A stretch of DNA of 64,000 nt from an uncultured bacterium (lineage in GTDB: Bacteria; CSSED10-310; CALFER01). Position numbers and translations under genes: made by a program. The notes beneath the pieces were generated by a model that had not been told where the DNA came from, searched no databases, and saw only the letters and a list, made by a program, of their open reading frames with translations. The stretch is taken from contig CALFER010000038.1 of the NCBI GenBank assembly GCA_937951895.1, positions 67,029 through 131,028 on the forward strand, given 5' to 3'. Positions 41,942 through 50,501 of the stretch are shown piece by piece. Position 1 is the stretch's first letter; each line of letters opens with the position of its first letter.

Positions 41942-41970
41942 ATTATACCGCGCGAATCTTTCAGGATCAA
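41942..41970 (-). promoter_or_regulatory. Promoter of the Hsp70 substrate-binding-domain gene
   Basis: Minus strand TTGATC (41970-41965), 17 bp, perfect TATAAT (41947-41942), about 50 nt before the ATG; the -35 overlaps the stop codon region of the rhodanese gene. Confidence 0.65.
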
Positions 41971-42605
41971 CCGCACCCACCGGATTTCCGGGCCTGGCTC
42001 TGCGTCTTCACCTTTTTTTCAAACACGCGCGTCCCCTCAAGCTTTACGTCGGGGCGTGACACGGCATGACGCCCCCCCAACGCTGCCGTGAACCGATACG
42101 CGAGCACCTCGTCCCCCGAGCCTCCACCCGTGTCGATCACCTCCCGTTTCACTACCTCCGCCGGATTGCCAAACGCCGCCAGCCAGCCGTTCGCCCCACC
42201 CTCCAGCACATATGCATTCGTGACATGCAGCAGTTTCAACCGTTTCCAAGCCTCAACCGCGTCGGTCTCACCGTTCGACATCACAACGACCACCGCGTTT
42301 GACGGCAGTTCGGACCAGTGAAACCGTTCGAGATCGTCGATGTCACCCCGCACGGCATCCGCCAGATGAAACAGGTTGAAATCGCGTTCGGAACGCACAT
42401 CCAGAATCGTCAGAGTAATCCCGTGATCATACAGAAGCTGCAACAATTCGCCCGGATCGATCAGGATCGAGCGGCTGTCGAGCATCGGCTTGTACTTGGT
42501 CTCCATGCGGCGCCAGCGGGTCTCGAACGACGGTTGCCCCTTCACGATCAATCCCGCCGCAATCAGGCACAACACCAGTGCCATCCACTTCGTCCAATGC
42601 CTCAT
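41967..42605 (-). CDS. Membrane-anchored rhodanese-like protein lacking the catalytic Cys
   Basis: 212 aa. ATGA overlap with the upstream transporter gene fixes the start at 42605. N-terminal anchor (WMALVLCLIAAGLIV), then a rhodanese domain: LDVRSERDFNLFHLADAVRGD, VVVVMSNGETDA, VLEGGANGW. The active-site loop usually reads C-x-x-G; here it is MSNG, so the sulfur-accepting Cys is missing. A Cys survives in the C-terminal SGGCG. Probably binds rather than transfers sulfur, or uses the terminal Cys. Last gene of the sulfur operon. Confidence 0.85.
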   Translation of the reverse strand: MRHWTKWMALVLCLIAAGLIVKGQPSFETRWRRMETKYKPMLDSRSILIDPGELLQLLYDHGITLTILDVRSERDFNLFHLADAVRGDIDDLERFHWSELPSNAVVVVMSNGETDAVEAWKRLKLLHVTNAYVLEGGANGWLAAFGNPAEVVKREVIDTGGGSGDEVLAYRFTAALGGRHAVSRPDVKLEGTRVFEKKVKTQSQARKSGGCG

Positions 42606-43207
42606 GTGCCGGTCTCCTCTTTCTTCGCCAATACCAGCCGATCCCTCACCCATGCCCCTCCGGCAAACATTCCGATAGCCATCACCACGACCATCAGAAC
42701 AACCACGCCGGTATCGAGCCCGAACACATCCATCAGCGTGAGGCGTCCCAGGTAGCTCGAATTGTAAAAATCGGAGAAGGATTCCACGGTTTCACCGAAA
42801 ACGAAGATACCGGTGAATACTCCGAGCACAAAGAAGGCGCCGTCGAGTTTGAGTGTGGCGAGACTGACCAGCGAGGTGCCCGGACAGAAGCCCCCGACGA
42901 TGAATCCGACCCCCATGATGAGCCCGCCTGTGATGCCCGGCCACAGATAGGTCGGGTTCACCCAGATCGCCTCGTAATCGAGCCACCCCAGCGAAACGGC
43001 CCAGAACACGAGTAACATGGCGGTGACGATGGCGGTGAACATGACCTGGAGCACCGCGAGATCCTTGAAGTAGAATTGTCCGGCGAGCTTGCGCGAGTCA
43101 CCGAAGCCGGCCGATTCGAGGATGAAACCGAACGCGAGACCGATCGCGAAATAGATCAGGTTGGCGCCCCACGGGCTCACAAGTTCAGGCAGGTTCAACG
43201 GAAACAT
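42602..43207 (-). CDS. YeeE/YedE-family thiosulfate/sulfur transporter half (TsuA-like)
   Basis: 201 aa, about five helices. AGGAGG precedes the ATG. Carries the conserved cysteine motif GGFCPGTSLVSLATLKLDG of YeeE/YedE proteins, which import thiosulfate in TsuA through a chain of cysteines. This family is often split into two half-size proteins, as here with the preceding gene. Confidence 0.9.
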   Translation of the reverse strand: MFPLNLPELVSPWGANLIYFAIGLAFGFILESAGFGDSRKLAGQFYFKDLAVLQVMFTAIVTAMLLVFWAVSLGWLDYEAIWVNPTYLWPGITGGLIMGVGFIVGGFCPGTSLVSLATLKLDGAFFVLGVFTGIFVFGETVESFSDFYNSSYLGRLTLMDVFGLDTGVVVLMVVVMAIGMFAGGAWVRDRLVLAKKEETGT

Positions 43208-43216
43208 ACCGGCCTC

Positions 43217-43762
43217 CTAGTTCCACGCCTTGCGCAGGAAGTACGCGAGCGCATAAGCGGAGGCGAAAATCGACAGCATGAAGGCCCAGGAACCGGCCGA
43301 CAGAACGCACCCGCCGGACAGCGCCTGCCCGGATGTGCACCCGCGCGCAAGCCTTGCACCATACCCCATGATCGCGCCTCCGAGAAACGCCATTGCCCAT
43401 CGCGTGGATTTGCTGATCCGCGGCCCTTTCCGGGTCTCGATGCGCAGGCGCCGGTGTATCAAACCGGATAAAAATCCGCCGACCAGCGCGCCGAGAATTT
43501 CAATCACAATCCAGTTGTTGAGGGGCTTGCGATCGCCTCCGGCCAGAGTGGCCAGATTCGGCGTTCGATCGACGTACGAGGGAACCACGAGATCCTCGAT
43601 GGCGACGATGACCCGTTGAATGCCTCCCGAAGCCCCCAACCCGTTCCCCGTCAGCAGAAACGATGTAAACAGCAACACACCGAGCGCTGCGCCGGCGATG
43701 TACGAATTCCAGTACACCGGCCGATCAACAGTCGGATCCACATCAGTTTTTCCGATGGCCAT
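43217..43762 (-). CDS. YeeE/YedE-family transporter half (partner)
   Basis: 181 aa. Start at 43762 (MAIGKTD) has GGGAGG 9 nt upstream; an ATG at 43771 would sit directly on the RBS. About four helices and the second conserved motif ARGCTSGQALSGGCVLSAGSW. It overlaps the upstream cytochrome b gene by 20 nt and precedes the other half-transporter by 9 nt. Confidence 0.9.
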   Translation of the reverse strand: MAIGKTDVDPTVDRPVYWNSYIAGAALGVLLFTSFLLTGNGLGASGGIQRVIVAIEDLVVPSYVDRTPNLATLAGGDRKPLNNWIVIEILGALVGGFLSGLIHRRLRIETRKGPRISKSTRWAMAFLGGAIMGYGARLARGCTSGQALSGGCVLSAGSWAFMLSIFASAYALAYFLRKAWN

Positions 43763-44369
43763 CTTCGACATCCTCCCATCCGGTAATCATCGCCGTAATG
43801 CTCGACAGCGGCGTATGACCCGTGGTGGTCAAATAGACATGCATGATCACGAATGCACCGAAGAGCCATGCCGCGAGCGTATGCAGCGTTGCAAGCAGCG
43901 CCAGCCCGCCGGCATACTCGATAAGCGACGGCCAGAAATGTGCACTCATCAGTATCAACCCGGTCACAAGTTGAAACGGCAGCAGGACATTCAGAATCGC
44001 CAGATATGTGATCTTCTGCAGAGGATTCAGCTTCCGGTCCGGTGATTTCTCGAATGGGTGCGGATCTCCCCGGAAAATGCCTCCGAGATAAAACACGGCC
44101 TGCCGGATGGATGCCGAGAAGAAATCGCGGGGTTCCGGAATGAACTGCCGGAGCTGGTTGGTGAAGATATGATAGAGCAACCCCAGACCGGCATTGATAA
44201 CGAAAATGAAGCCGAAAGCCACATGAATGCGGGATGCGAGATTGAAGCACATGAGGAGGCGGTTCGGGAGGTGGATCTCGAGTCCCGTGTAGAGCAACAC
44301 GAGAATCACGAACGCCTGCATCCAGTGCCAGGCTCGTTCATGAAACGAATACATGTAGACACGCTTCAT
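43743..44369 (-). CDS. Membrane di-haem cytochrome b (PhsC/formate-dehydrogenase gamma-like)
   Basis: 208 aa, four to five helices. Candidate haem-ligating His residues lie in FHERAWHWMQAF, ASRIHVAFGF and LHTLAAWLFGAFVIMHVYL. Cytochromes of this group move electrons between quinones and a periplasmic oxidoreductase. ATGA overlap with the heptahaem gene upstream; the operon suggests it connects the quinone pool to the two multihaem cytochromes. Confidence 0.88.
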   Translation of the reverse strand: MKRVYMYSFHERAWHWMQAFVILVLLYTGLEIHLPNRLLMCFNLASRIHVAFGFIFVINAGLGLLYHIFTNQLRQFIPEPRDFFSASIRQAVFYLGGIFRGDPHPFEKSPDRKLNPLQKITYLAILNVLLPFQLVTGLILMSAHFWPSLIEYAGGLALLATLHTLAAWLFGAFVIMHVYLTTTGHTPLSSITAMITGWEDVEDGHRKN

Positions 44370-46219
44370 TGCCGTCTCCTCCGCCCCGTCACGATCCGGG
44401 CGCTGCCATGCACCGCCACTCCGAATACCACGACCGCCATGAAGCCGATCCCGATCCGATTCACCGCGGCATTCCGATCAGCGCCCGGCACATAGAACTC
44501 CGGTGCGTCATCACCCTCCCGGTTCATCCGAGCCACCCATCGGCCGTCCGTTGCACGAACGATCCTTCCGGCATCCCCGATTCCTCCCGTCCTGCGCAGC
44601 GCCGGTTCCGCATCGAACGGAGCGGTCGGCGACACCTCCAGATCGGCATACAGCCGCGACTCCCCGGCATGACATGACACACACTCGCACAACGCGAACT
44701 CGCGACGCATCACACCGTGGTGAATACCGAACGGCTGTGCGTCACCCTCGATGCGCGGGTTCACGACGCCTGCATCGGTCAGGCGCGCCGCGACCCAGTC
44801 CCGTTTGTCCCGTGTATCGAGAATCAACTCCTCATCCGAAAGCACGCCGTCACGGTTCGAGTCGAAGCGTTCGAGCGCTTCAGGGCGGCAGGCAACGCCG
44901 TCATGGAATACGGCGGCAACGATCGCTGGCGACACACGTTGCGGAGGATCACCGGCCGTCCAGAACCAAGTCGTCACGACGTTGAACGGCGCGAGCCGCG
45001 TTCGGGCGTCCTCGTCGAGTCTCGGCCAGAAAACCGGCTGAAACCCGGTCACATGCGCATTGGGATCACCCCATTCTCCCTCGATGCCCCGATACCGCAC
45101 GCCCCCCTTGCCGTCTGCTCCGGCAACCGTCCAATCGATTTCACGCACGGCCGCCATGGGCGATGTCGGGATATGGCACGCCTCACAACTCAATTTCTGA
45201 AAGTGGAGTTCGGGGTAAGGAAGCCACCGGTGCATCGGTCCGGCGTCATGACAGGTCTCACATCGACGCATCGTCACAGGCTCGTTCGAGGGGTCGGCAT
45301 CCATGGACCCGCGGCCCCGGGCAAACTGATGTGACGGCCGGTGGAGATACTCGCTGAAGGACTGCCGTCGCGTATCGAAGCGCAGGTGGAGGGGACGCGT
45401 GGCGGCGATTTCGAGTGAATAAGCCGGGTTATTGAGCGAGAAGTGGCAGTGCGAGCATCGCATGACACGCTCGGCATGCACATCCCAGGGTCGGATCGTC
45501 TGTTCCTTGCTGACCGTGCTGATACCGGAATCGTTGATTCGCTGGCCCGAGAAAATCGAACCGGTGCGCAGGGTCATCGTCAATTCGGCGGGGTTTCCTT
45601 CCGGGATAACGAGCGGGGCGCTTCCCCGGTGCACCAGGCCATGACAGGCACCGCAGTTTTCATCAGTCGGCCCTCTCAACGCGATCCGGTCGATCGGCCA
45701 CCGCCCCTGTTCCGATAGCGCATCCCGTTTCCAGATCCAGGAATCACCTACGCGAGCGACCAGGCCGGTCCGGCCGAGCGATGCCGTGACGGCCCATTCG
45801 AATCGCTCCCGGCGCATCTCACCCATCATCGCTTCACGATCGACCGTCTCGATGTGGCACAGAAAGCAGTTCATTTCGAAACCGAGTTCCCGGGCGGGTC
45901 CGCCGCCGACATGCCGACGGCCGTAAGTCTTGAGCCAATCCGCGTCGAACGGCACGTCGGAACCCGGATCCGGCGATTCGAATTCGTATGCCACCCGTTG
46001 CTGCGGACGCACATGATCGCTGTGGGAGTCGATGTATTCCGTATCATGACACTGTCCGCAAGTTTTCATCGTCGAGACAGGATTATGGGATTCGATGACC
46101 TTATAACCCTCCACGTCCAGCAAATCGAACTCGGGATGAATCCGATTCTGCGACGCGGAGAGGCCATCCCAGCCGAGAATCAATGTGGCGATCGAGACAG
46201 CGATCATACGCATGTTCAT
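44366..46219 (-). CDS. Periplasmic heptahaem c-type cytochrome with EF-hand and C-terminal membrane anchor
   Basis: 617 aa with signal peptide. Seven CxxCH motifs: CGQCH, CFLCH, CGACH, CSHCH, CETCH, CEACH, CVSCH. Between the sixth and seventh there is an EF-hand-like loop (DSNRDGVLSDEE), suggesting calcium binding. A C-terminal helix (IGIGFMAVVVFGVAVHG) ends in basic residues, anchoring it in the inner membrane. Its ATG sits inside the end of the octahaem gene (ATGA). Role inferred: electron transfer between cytochrome b and the octahaem enzyme. Confidence 0.9.
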   Translation of the reverse strand: MNMRMIAVSIATLILGWDGLSASQNRIHPEFDLLDVEGYKVIESHNPVSTMKTCGQCHDTEYIDSHSDHVRPQQRVAYEFESPDPGSDVPFDADWLKTYGRRHVGGGPARELGFEMNCFLCHIETVDREAMMGEMRRERFEWAVTASLGRTGLVARVGDSWIWKRDALSEQGRWPIDRIALRGPTDENCGACHGLVHRGSAPLVIPEGNPAELTMTLRTGSIFSGQRINDSGISTVSKEQTIRPWDVHAERVMRCSHCHFSLNNPAYSLEIAATRPLHLRFDTRRQSFSEYLHRPSHQFARGRGSMDADPSNEPVTMRRCETCHDAGPMHRWLPYPELHFQKLSCEACHIPTSPMAAVREIDWTVAGADGKGGVRYRGIEGEWGDPNAHVTGFQPVFWPRLDEDARTRLAPFNVVTTWFWTAGDPPQRVSPAIVAAVFHDGVACRPEALERFDSNRDGVLSDEELILDTRDKRDWVAARLTDAGVVNPRIEGDAQPFGIHHGVMRREFALCECVSCHAGESRLYADLEVSPTAPFDAEPALRRTGGIGDAGRIVRATDGRWVARMNREGDDAPEFYVPGADRNAAVNRIGIGFMAVVVFGVAVHGSARIVTGRRRRQ

Positions 46220-47676
46220 CGCCCACCCTCCGATTCCGGAATCAGAATGCCGGTTCGAAGTCTTCCGCCACGAACGGCGGGATCACCGTCATATCCCAGC
46301 GATTCCCAGTTCAGTCGACCTCCCTGCCCGTGGCAATCCTTGCACGCCAATGCCTGTCGGGATGTCACGACCATATGATTGATCGGCCAGAACATTTCCG
46401 TGGACGCAAACCCGAAGGAACCACTGTAGTCCAGTCCGGTGGCCTGACTGCCCAGCCGGGCCGCCTTGTCCCAGTCGAACTCCGTCCAGTAACCCCCCGG
46501 ACCGTACGTTTTCGGAATGATGAAGTAGCGGTTTTTCAGATCGTAGATCTGTTTTCCCCGATGCACTTTAAATGGCCAGATCCGGGCAGTCGCGTCATGA
46601 ATGCTCCCCAGAGGTCGTGCCATCGCGGTCACCCCCTCCGGATCGATGGTCTCACCGAGCAGGTAGTGGTCTGCCGTGCCGTTAAACCAGGCATACTCCG
46701 GTGCGATGTTGACCGCGTACTGAAATTCGCCCTTGATTGCCGTGTATTGATGCGGATCCCCAATGCGTTTCTCGCGCTCCTTGTCCCCCGCCTGCGACCA
46801 GTCCCAGACCATCTTGGTCGCCTCTTCCGGTGCAATTCGAGGAATGTGGCAGGTCTGACAGGCCACTGCCGATCCATGCGCATTGAGTCTCATGTCCTTA
46901 TGCGGCCGGGGCGCATGACACAGCGTGCAATCGAAGCGGTTTTTTGCATCGATGCTGACCGAGATCAAACGGCCGGGAATGAGGTGATTCTTCGTCTGGT
47001 GACAATCGATGCATTCGAGTTTATGTCGTGACATGTGGATATCGATCCGTTCGCGGGGGTTGAGCAGGCTGCCGTCCATGTCGCCATGCTTGACGGCGTC
47101 TCCACCACCGCCGGCAAAATGGCAGTATCCGCAATTCGCGCGTTTCGGATATCCGACACTCCTGGCAACAGCGAGCAGATCCACTTTCGGATCAGGGCGT
47201 CCGGCTCCATTGGGATCTTTGTTGTACGTCGTCGTCCAATCATGGCAGACCAGACAATCCACATTGTCCTGCTTCGAAAAATCGAACGTGTCATCTTCCC
47301 AACCGTATCCCGCATGGCATTGTGTACAGCGAACCCAGTTCGACTGGATGCCGATGCAGTAATTGTTCATGAGATTTTTCTTGCCGATATGGACCGGCTG
47401 GTCATGCCCGGGAGCCAGAACCGCTTCATCACCGACCCAGTTCCAATGAGCGGTTTTCATGAGATCCGAGGCAGCGGATTTGTGACATTCCAGACATGCG
47501 CGGGTGACGGACGAGCCATCCGGAAACGGTTGTGAGAAAAACGTCGAATGATCGGTGTGAGAACGCGGTTTTGGAACTTTGGCGCGTGGGTTGTCGCGGA
47601 TCGCCGATTCGACTTCATCCGAGACCAGGCATAAACATACGAGTAGAGACAGCATCAACTTGAATTTAATGAGCAT
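46216..47676 (-). CDS. otr: Octahaem tetrathionate reductase-like cytochrome c (Otr family)
   Basis: 486 aa. Start at 47676 has AGGGAG 7 nt upstream and opens a signal peptide (LMLSLLVCLCLVSDEVESA); the ATG at 47712 lacks one. Eight CxxCH motifs: CLECH, CTQCH, CLVCH, CGYCH, CIDCH, CTLCH, CQTCH, CKDCH. NWNVGDE-like residues and CLVCHDWTTTYNK are characteristic of the octahaem tetrathionate reductase family, which also reduces nitrite and hydroxylamine in vitro. First gene of the sulfur operon. Confidence 0.9.
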   Translation of the reverse strand: MLIKFKLMLSLLVCLCLVSDEVESAIRDNPRAKVPKPRSHTDHSTFFSQPFPDGSSVTRACLECHKSAASDLMKTAHWNWVGDEAVLAPGHDQPVHIGKKNLMNNYCIGIQSNWVRCTQCHAGYGWEDDTFDFSKQDNVDCLVCHDWTTTYNKDPNGAGRPDPKVDLLAVARSVGYPKRANCGYCHFAGGGGDAVKHGDMDGSLLNPRERIDIHMSRHKLECIDCHQTKNHLIPGRLISVSIDAKNRFDCTLCHAPRPHKDMRLNAHGSAVACQTCHIPRIAPEEATKMVWDWSQAGDKEREKRIGDPHQYTAIKGEFQYAVNIAPEYAWFNGTADHYLLGETIDPEGVTAMARPLGSIHDATARIWPFKVHRGKQIYDLKNRYFIIPKTYGPGGYWTEFDWDKAARLGSQATGLDYSGSFGFASTEMFWPINHMVVTSRQALACKDCHGQGGRLNWESLGYDGDPAVRGGRLRTGILIPESEGGR

Positions 47677-47773
47677 CCCGATACTCCCTGTAAACCGGAT
47701 GGTAAAACACACAAAGCCCCTCTGTCAGATCTCGTTCGCGTGCAAAGGTTACAGAACTCCTGTGACAGGCTCT

Positions 47774-49465
47774 TCAGTTCAGGGAGAAGTCGAATGTCGC
47801 AACGTCACTGATCAACGCATCGATTCCGAGCAATCCCGGGGTGAACAGAGCGGCATAAAAATGCATGGGACCGAATGGGGACACCGCCGGCATGATGAAG
47901 TCTGGAATAATCGTTTTCGAGGAAACCCCTGCCGGGATCGAGATCGTTTCATGCGACAGTCCGTTTCCGATCGCCTGCCACGCGGGATAACTGAAAAACT
48001 GCCCCGCGACATCGAGCAGTACATACAGGTCCGCCGTCATCATCCCTCCCGGATTCTGCATCCCCAGCGTCAATCCGCACGGATCACCTTCACCGAAAGC
48101 CGTCGCCGGCATTTCCAGTTCGATATCGACAAGTCCTCCACCCCCCTGCGGCATCCTGAGACTCATCAGGAACATATCGACAACACCGGGATCGATTCCC
48201 CAATTCTCGGCCCACACCACCCGACTCCCGTCCCGCGTGATCGAGGCATGGGTCTCCTCCCAGTATTCAGCCGTCGTGTTGGGTGTTTTCGCCAGATAAA
48301 CGACTCGGGCGGCGGCGTCGTCGAGCGTCACGAGAACGATCGAGCGATCGAGCCAGTTTTTCTCGGGCAGAAAAGGCTGTATATACGTCGAAACAACGGC
48401 ATATCCCGCGTGATTGCACGAAACATGGACGCCCGATTGAAGTCCGTACGGCGAGCCGAAGTCGTAAAACAGACGGATGAGGGGAGTACGATTCGTCCCC
48501 TCGTAACTGCCTCCCGCTTCGAGGATCGGCTGAGTCGTGAAATCGATCGGGATCATGTCGATGAAATCCGTGTTGATGTTCTGCATGACGATCACCTCAC
48601 GCCCCTGCGCATCGAGTCCGACATCCGAATGCGCCGTCGCGTAATCCAGCCGGTGAAACTGCGTCAGATCGCGTGTCGCCATGACCAATCCCGCGAGAGG
48701 TCCCCCGTTGTTGTAATCGGATCCGATCAGAAGATAGTTGCCGTGCCATGACATGCCGACCCAGTCGATCAACCGTTCGTTTTCCTGAAGCGTGCGCACG
48801 CCGAGTGTCGATGCAGTCAAACGATCCCAGCAGAATACATACAGGGGTTCGTAGTCTTCCTGCACATCGCCCTGCAGCATCAAACCCCAGTACCGCATGT
48901 CGACGGACGGTTCACCCTCGTCTTTGCATGTGATCCGATAGACATTCGATGACGCGATCAGAGGGCCGATGATCGGATCCTGCGTGAAATCCACGATGAT
49001 CGTCAGATCACCGGTCGTCACGTCGAGCGTCACGATGCTGAAATCGCTGAATCCCCACAACAGATTTGCATTGGAGGGGTCCCAGCGCGGCTCGGACAGT
49101 GAGGGTTGGATCACGAGATTCGCGGTTGTATTGAAGGGGATCGAAGCCGTCGAGTAGACGTCCCAGCCATCCGATGGATCGAGCAGAATCCTGGACTGGT
49201 CGACGTTGAACGGATCGAATCGGGAGTATTCATGCCGCGAATGGGAGTAATCGCGCGTGGTGGCCTTGAACAGAATCGTCCCGAAGGACGGCTCGAAATA
49301 CTCGACGCCGGGATCCGGTTCGGCCAGGGGCACGAGCGGATATCTCGGGTTGTTGCCCGACAGGGGATCCGGAACTTCAGTGAACGCATAGTCCGGCGCA
49401 TACTCCAGCGCGAGCGTGACCGGAACAGCGATGAATACAATGCTCAGCACGATTGATCTCATCAT
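47774..49465 (-). CDS. Secreted TolB-like propeller protein with shared C-terminal domain
   Basis: 563 aa. Start at 49465 has GGAGG 8 nt upstream; a second Met follows directly. Signal peptide SIVLSIVFIAVPVTLAL. The body has TolB/WD-like blades (SEPRWDPSNANLLWG, ASITRDGSRVVWAENWG). The C terminus (LLDVAGQFFSYPAWQ ... MHFYAALFTPGLLG ... ATFDFSLN) is the shared domain, preceded by ELEMPATAFGEGDPCGLTL, which has counterparts in copy A. Function unknown. Confidence 0.78.
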   Translation of the reverse strand: MMRSIVLSIVFIAVPVTLALEYAPDYAFTEVPDPLSGNNPRYPLVPLAEPDPGVEYFEPSFGTILFKATTRDYSHSRHEYSRFDPFNVDQSRILLDPSDGWDVYSTASIPFNTTANLVIQPSLSEPRWDPSNANLLWGFSDFSIVTLDVTTGDLTIIVDFTQDPIIGPLIASSNVYRITCKDEGEPSVDMRYWGLMLQGDVQEDYEPLYVFCWDRLTASTLGVRTLQENERLIDWVGMSWHGNYLLIGSDYNNGGPLAGLVMATRDLTQFHRLDYATAHSDVGLDAQGREVIVMQNINTDFIDMIPIDFTTQPILEAGGSYEGTNRTPLIRLFYDFGSPYGLQSGVHVSCNHAGYAVVSTYIQPFLPEKNWLDRSIVLVTLDDAAARVVYLAKTPNTTAEYWEETHASITRDGSRVVWAENWGIDPGVVDMFLMSLRMPQGGGGLVDIELEMPATAFGEGDPCGLTLGMQNPGGMMTADLYVLLDVAGQFFSYPAWQAIGNGLSHETISIPAGVSSKTIIPDFIMPAVSPFGPMHFYAALFTPGLLGIDALISDVATFDFSLN

Positions 49466-49507
49466 GCGGGTTTCCTCCATCCTGCCGGCCGATCGGTGAA
49501 TCCGGCC

Positions 49508-49536
49508 GGGACAATCGGTGTCAATTTCAGTATAAT
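49508..49536 (+). promoter_or_regulatory. Promoter of the HAD phosphatase gene
   Basis: Perfect TATAAT (49531-49536) with a weaker GGGACA (49508-49513) 17 bp upstream, 74 nt before the ATG at 49611. Confidence 0.5.
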
Positions 49537-49610
49537 AAAATATGCGGTTCCGAGTCGAACACACCACCGGATCCATTGACATACATTCACACCCCTCAAC
49601 GGAGGAACTC

Positions 49611-50441
49611 ATGAATCATGATTGGACACGGTCGATCGTCATCGCGCTGAGCCTGTGTGTATGCATCCTGCCTCATCCGGCATTCTCGATCGAAACGCCC
49701 TCTCCGACCTCTTCGCCCTTTCCCGACTCCGCGACGCTCAACGCCGTTGCCTGGGTGCAAACTTCGGCGGAATACACAGGCCTGGCGATCGGCGCATTTC
49801 ACCTCGCACAGGAGCGTCTGACAGAAGCGCTCGCGAATCCGGATCGATCCTGGTCGGCGGCTGTGGAGCAACCCACGCCGGACACGGCCCTGCCGCCTGT
49901 GGTGATTGTGGATCTCGACGAGACCCTCCTGGACAACTCGGCGTTTGAAGCGCAGGTGATTATCGATCAGGTTCGCAGAGTTCATATGCAGCGCAAGGAG
50001 TTTGTGGATCTCGGGGGGTCGCGACTCGTTCCGGGCGCACTTGACTTTATCAGATCCACCTTGAACGCAGGGGTCCGGATCGTGGCGATAACGAACCGGC
50101 GTCTTCCGGAGAAGGATCACACGCTCGCCAACCTGATCGCGCTCGGTATCCCGGCCGACGATCCGGCACGTTTCGAGGTGATGTTCCGGAATGATTCCGT
50201 CGGCTGGACACGCGACAAGACGTCGCGGCGCGCGGAGGTTGCCCGAACCCACCGCATCGTGCTCATGATCGGCGATCAGATCGGCGATTTTATATCCGCC
50301 GAGGGACTGGACAATGCGCGGGAGCGTGAGTTGGCCCGGACACATGCTGCCCGCTGGGGGGTGCACTGGATCCTGCTGCCCAATCCGATCTACGGTGACT
50401 GGTCGAGGGATGCGCGGACGTTGATTCGCGGATACAAATAA
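49611..50441 (+). CDS. Secreted HAD-type acid phosphatase / 5'-nucleotidase (e(P4)-like)
   Basis: 276 aa. Start at 49611 has GGAGG 5 nt upstream; signal peptide SIVIALSLCVCILPHPAFS. HAD class C motifs: VDLDETLLDN, ITNRRLPEKD, and DQIGDF with later IYGDWS. Family members hydrolyse nucleoside monophosphates outside the cytoplasm, such as in NAD/nucleotide scavenging. A clear lipobox is not visible, so it may be soluble periplasmic. Confidence 0.88.
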   Translation: MNHDWTRSIVIALSLCVCILPHPAFSIETPSPTSSPFPDSATLNAVAWVQTSAEYTGLAIGAFHLAQERLTEALANPDRSWSAAVEQPTPDTALPPVVIVDLDETLLDNSAFEAQVIIDQVRRVHMQRKEFVDLGGSRLVPGALDFIRSTLNAGVRIVAITNRRLPEKDHTLANLIALGIPADDPARFEVMFRNDSVGWTRDKTSRRAEVARTHRIVLMIGDQIGDFISAEGLDNARERELARTHAARWGVHWILLPNPIYGDWSRDARTLIRGYK

Positions 50442-50501
50442 AGCCCATCCGTTCGATCGCCGTGAGCGCCCTGCGGTGAGGTGGCCTGGGATGACTCGGG
50501 T

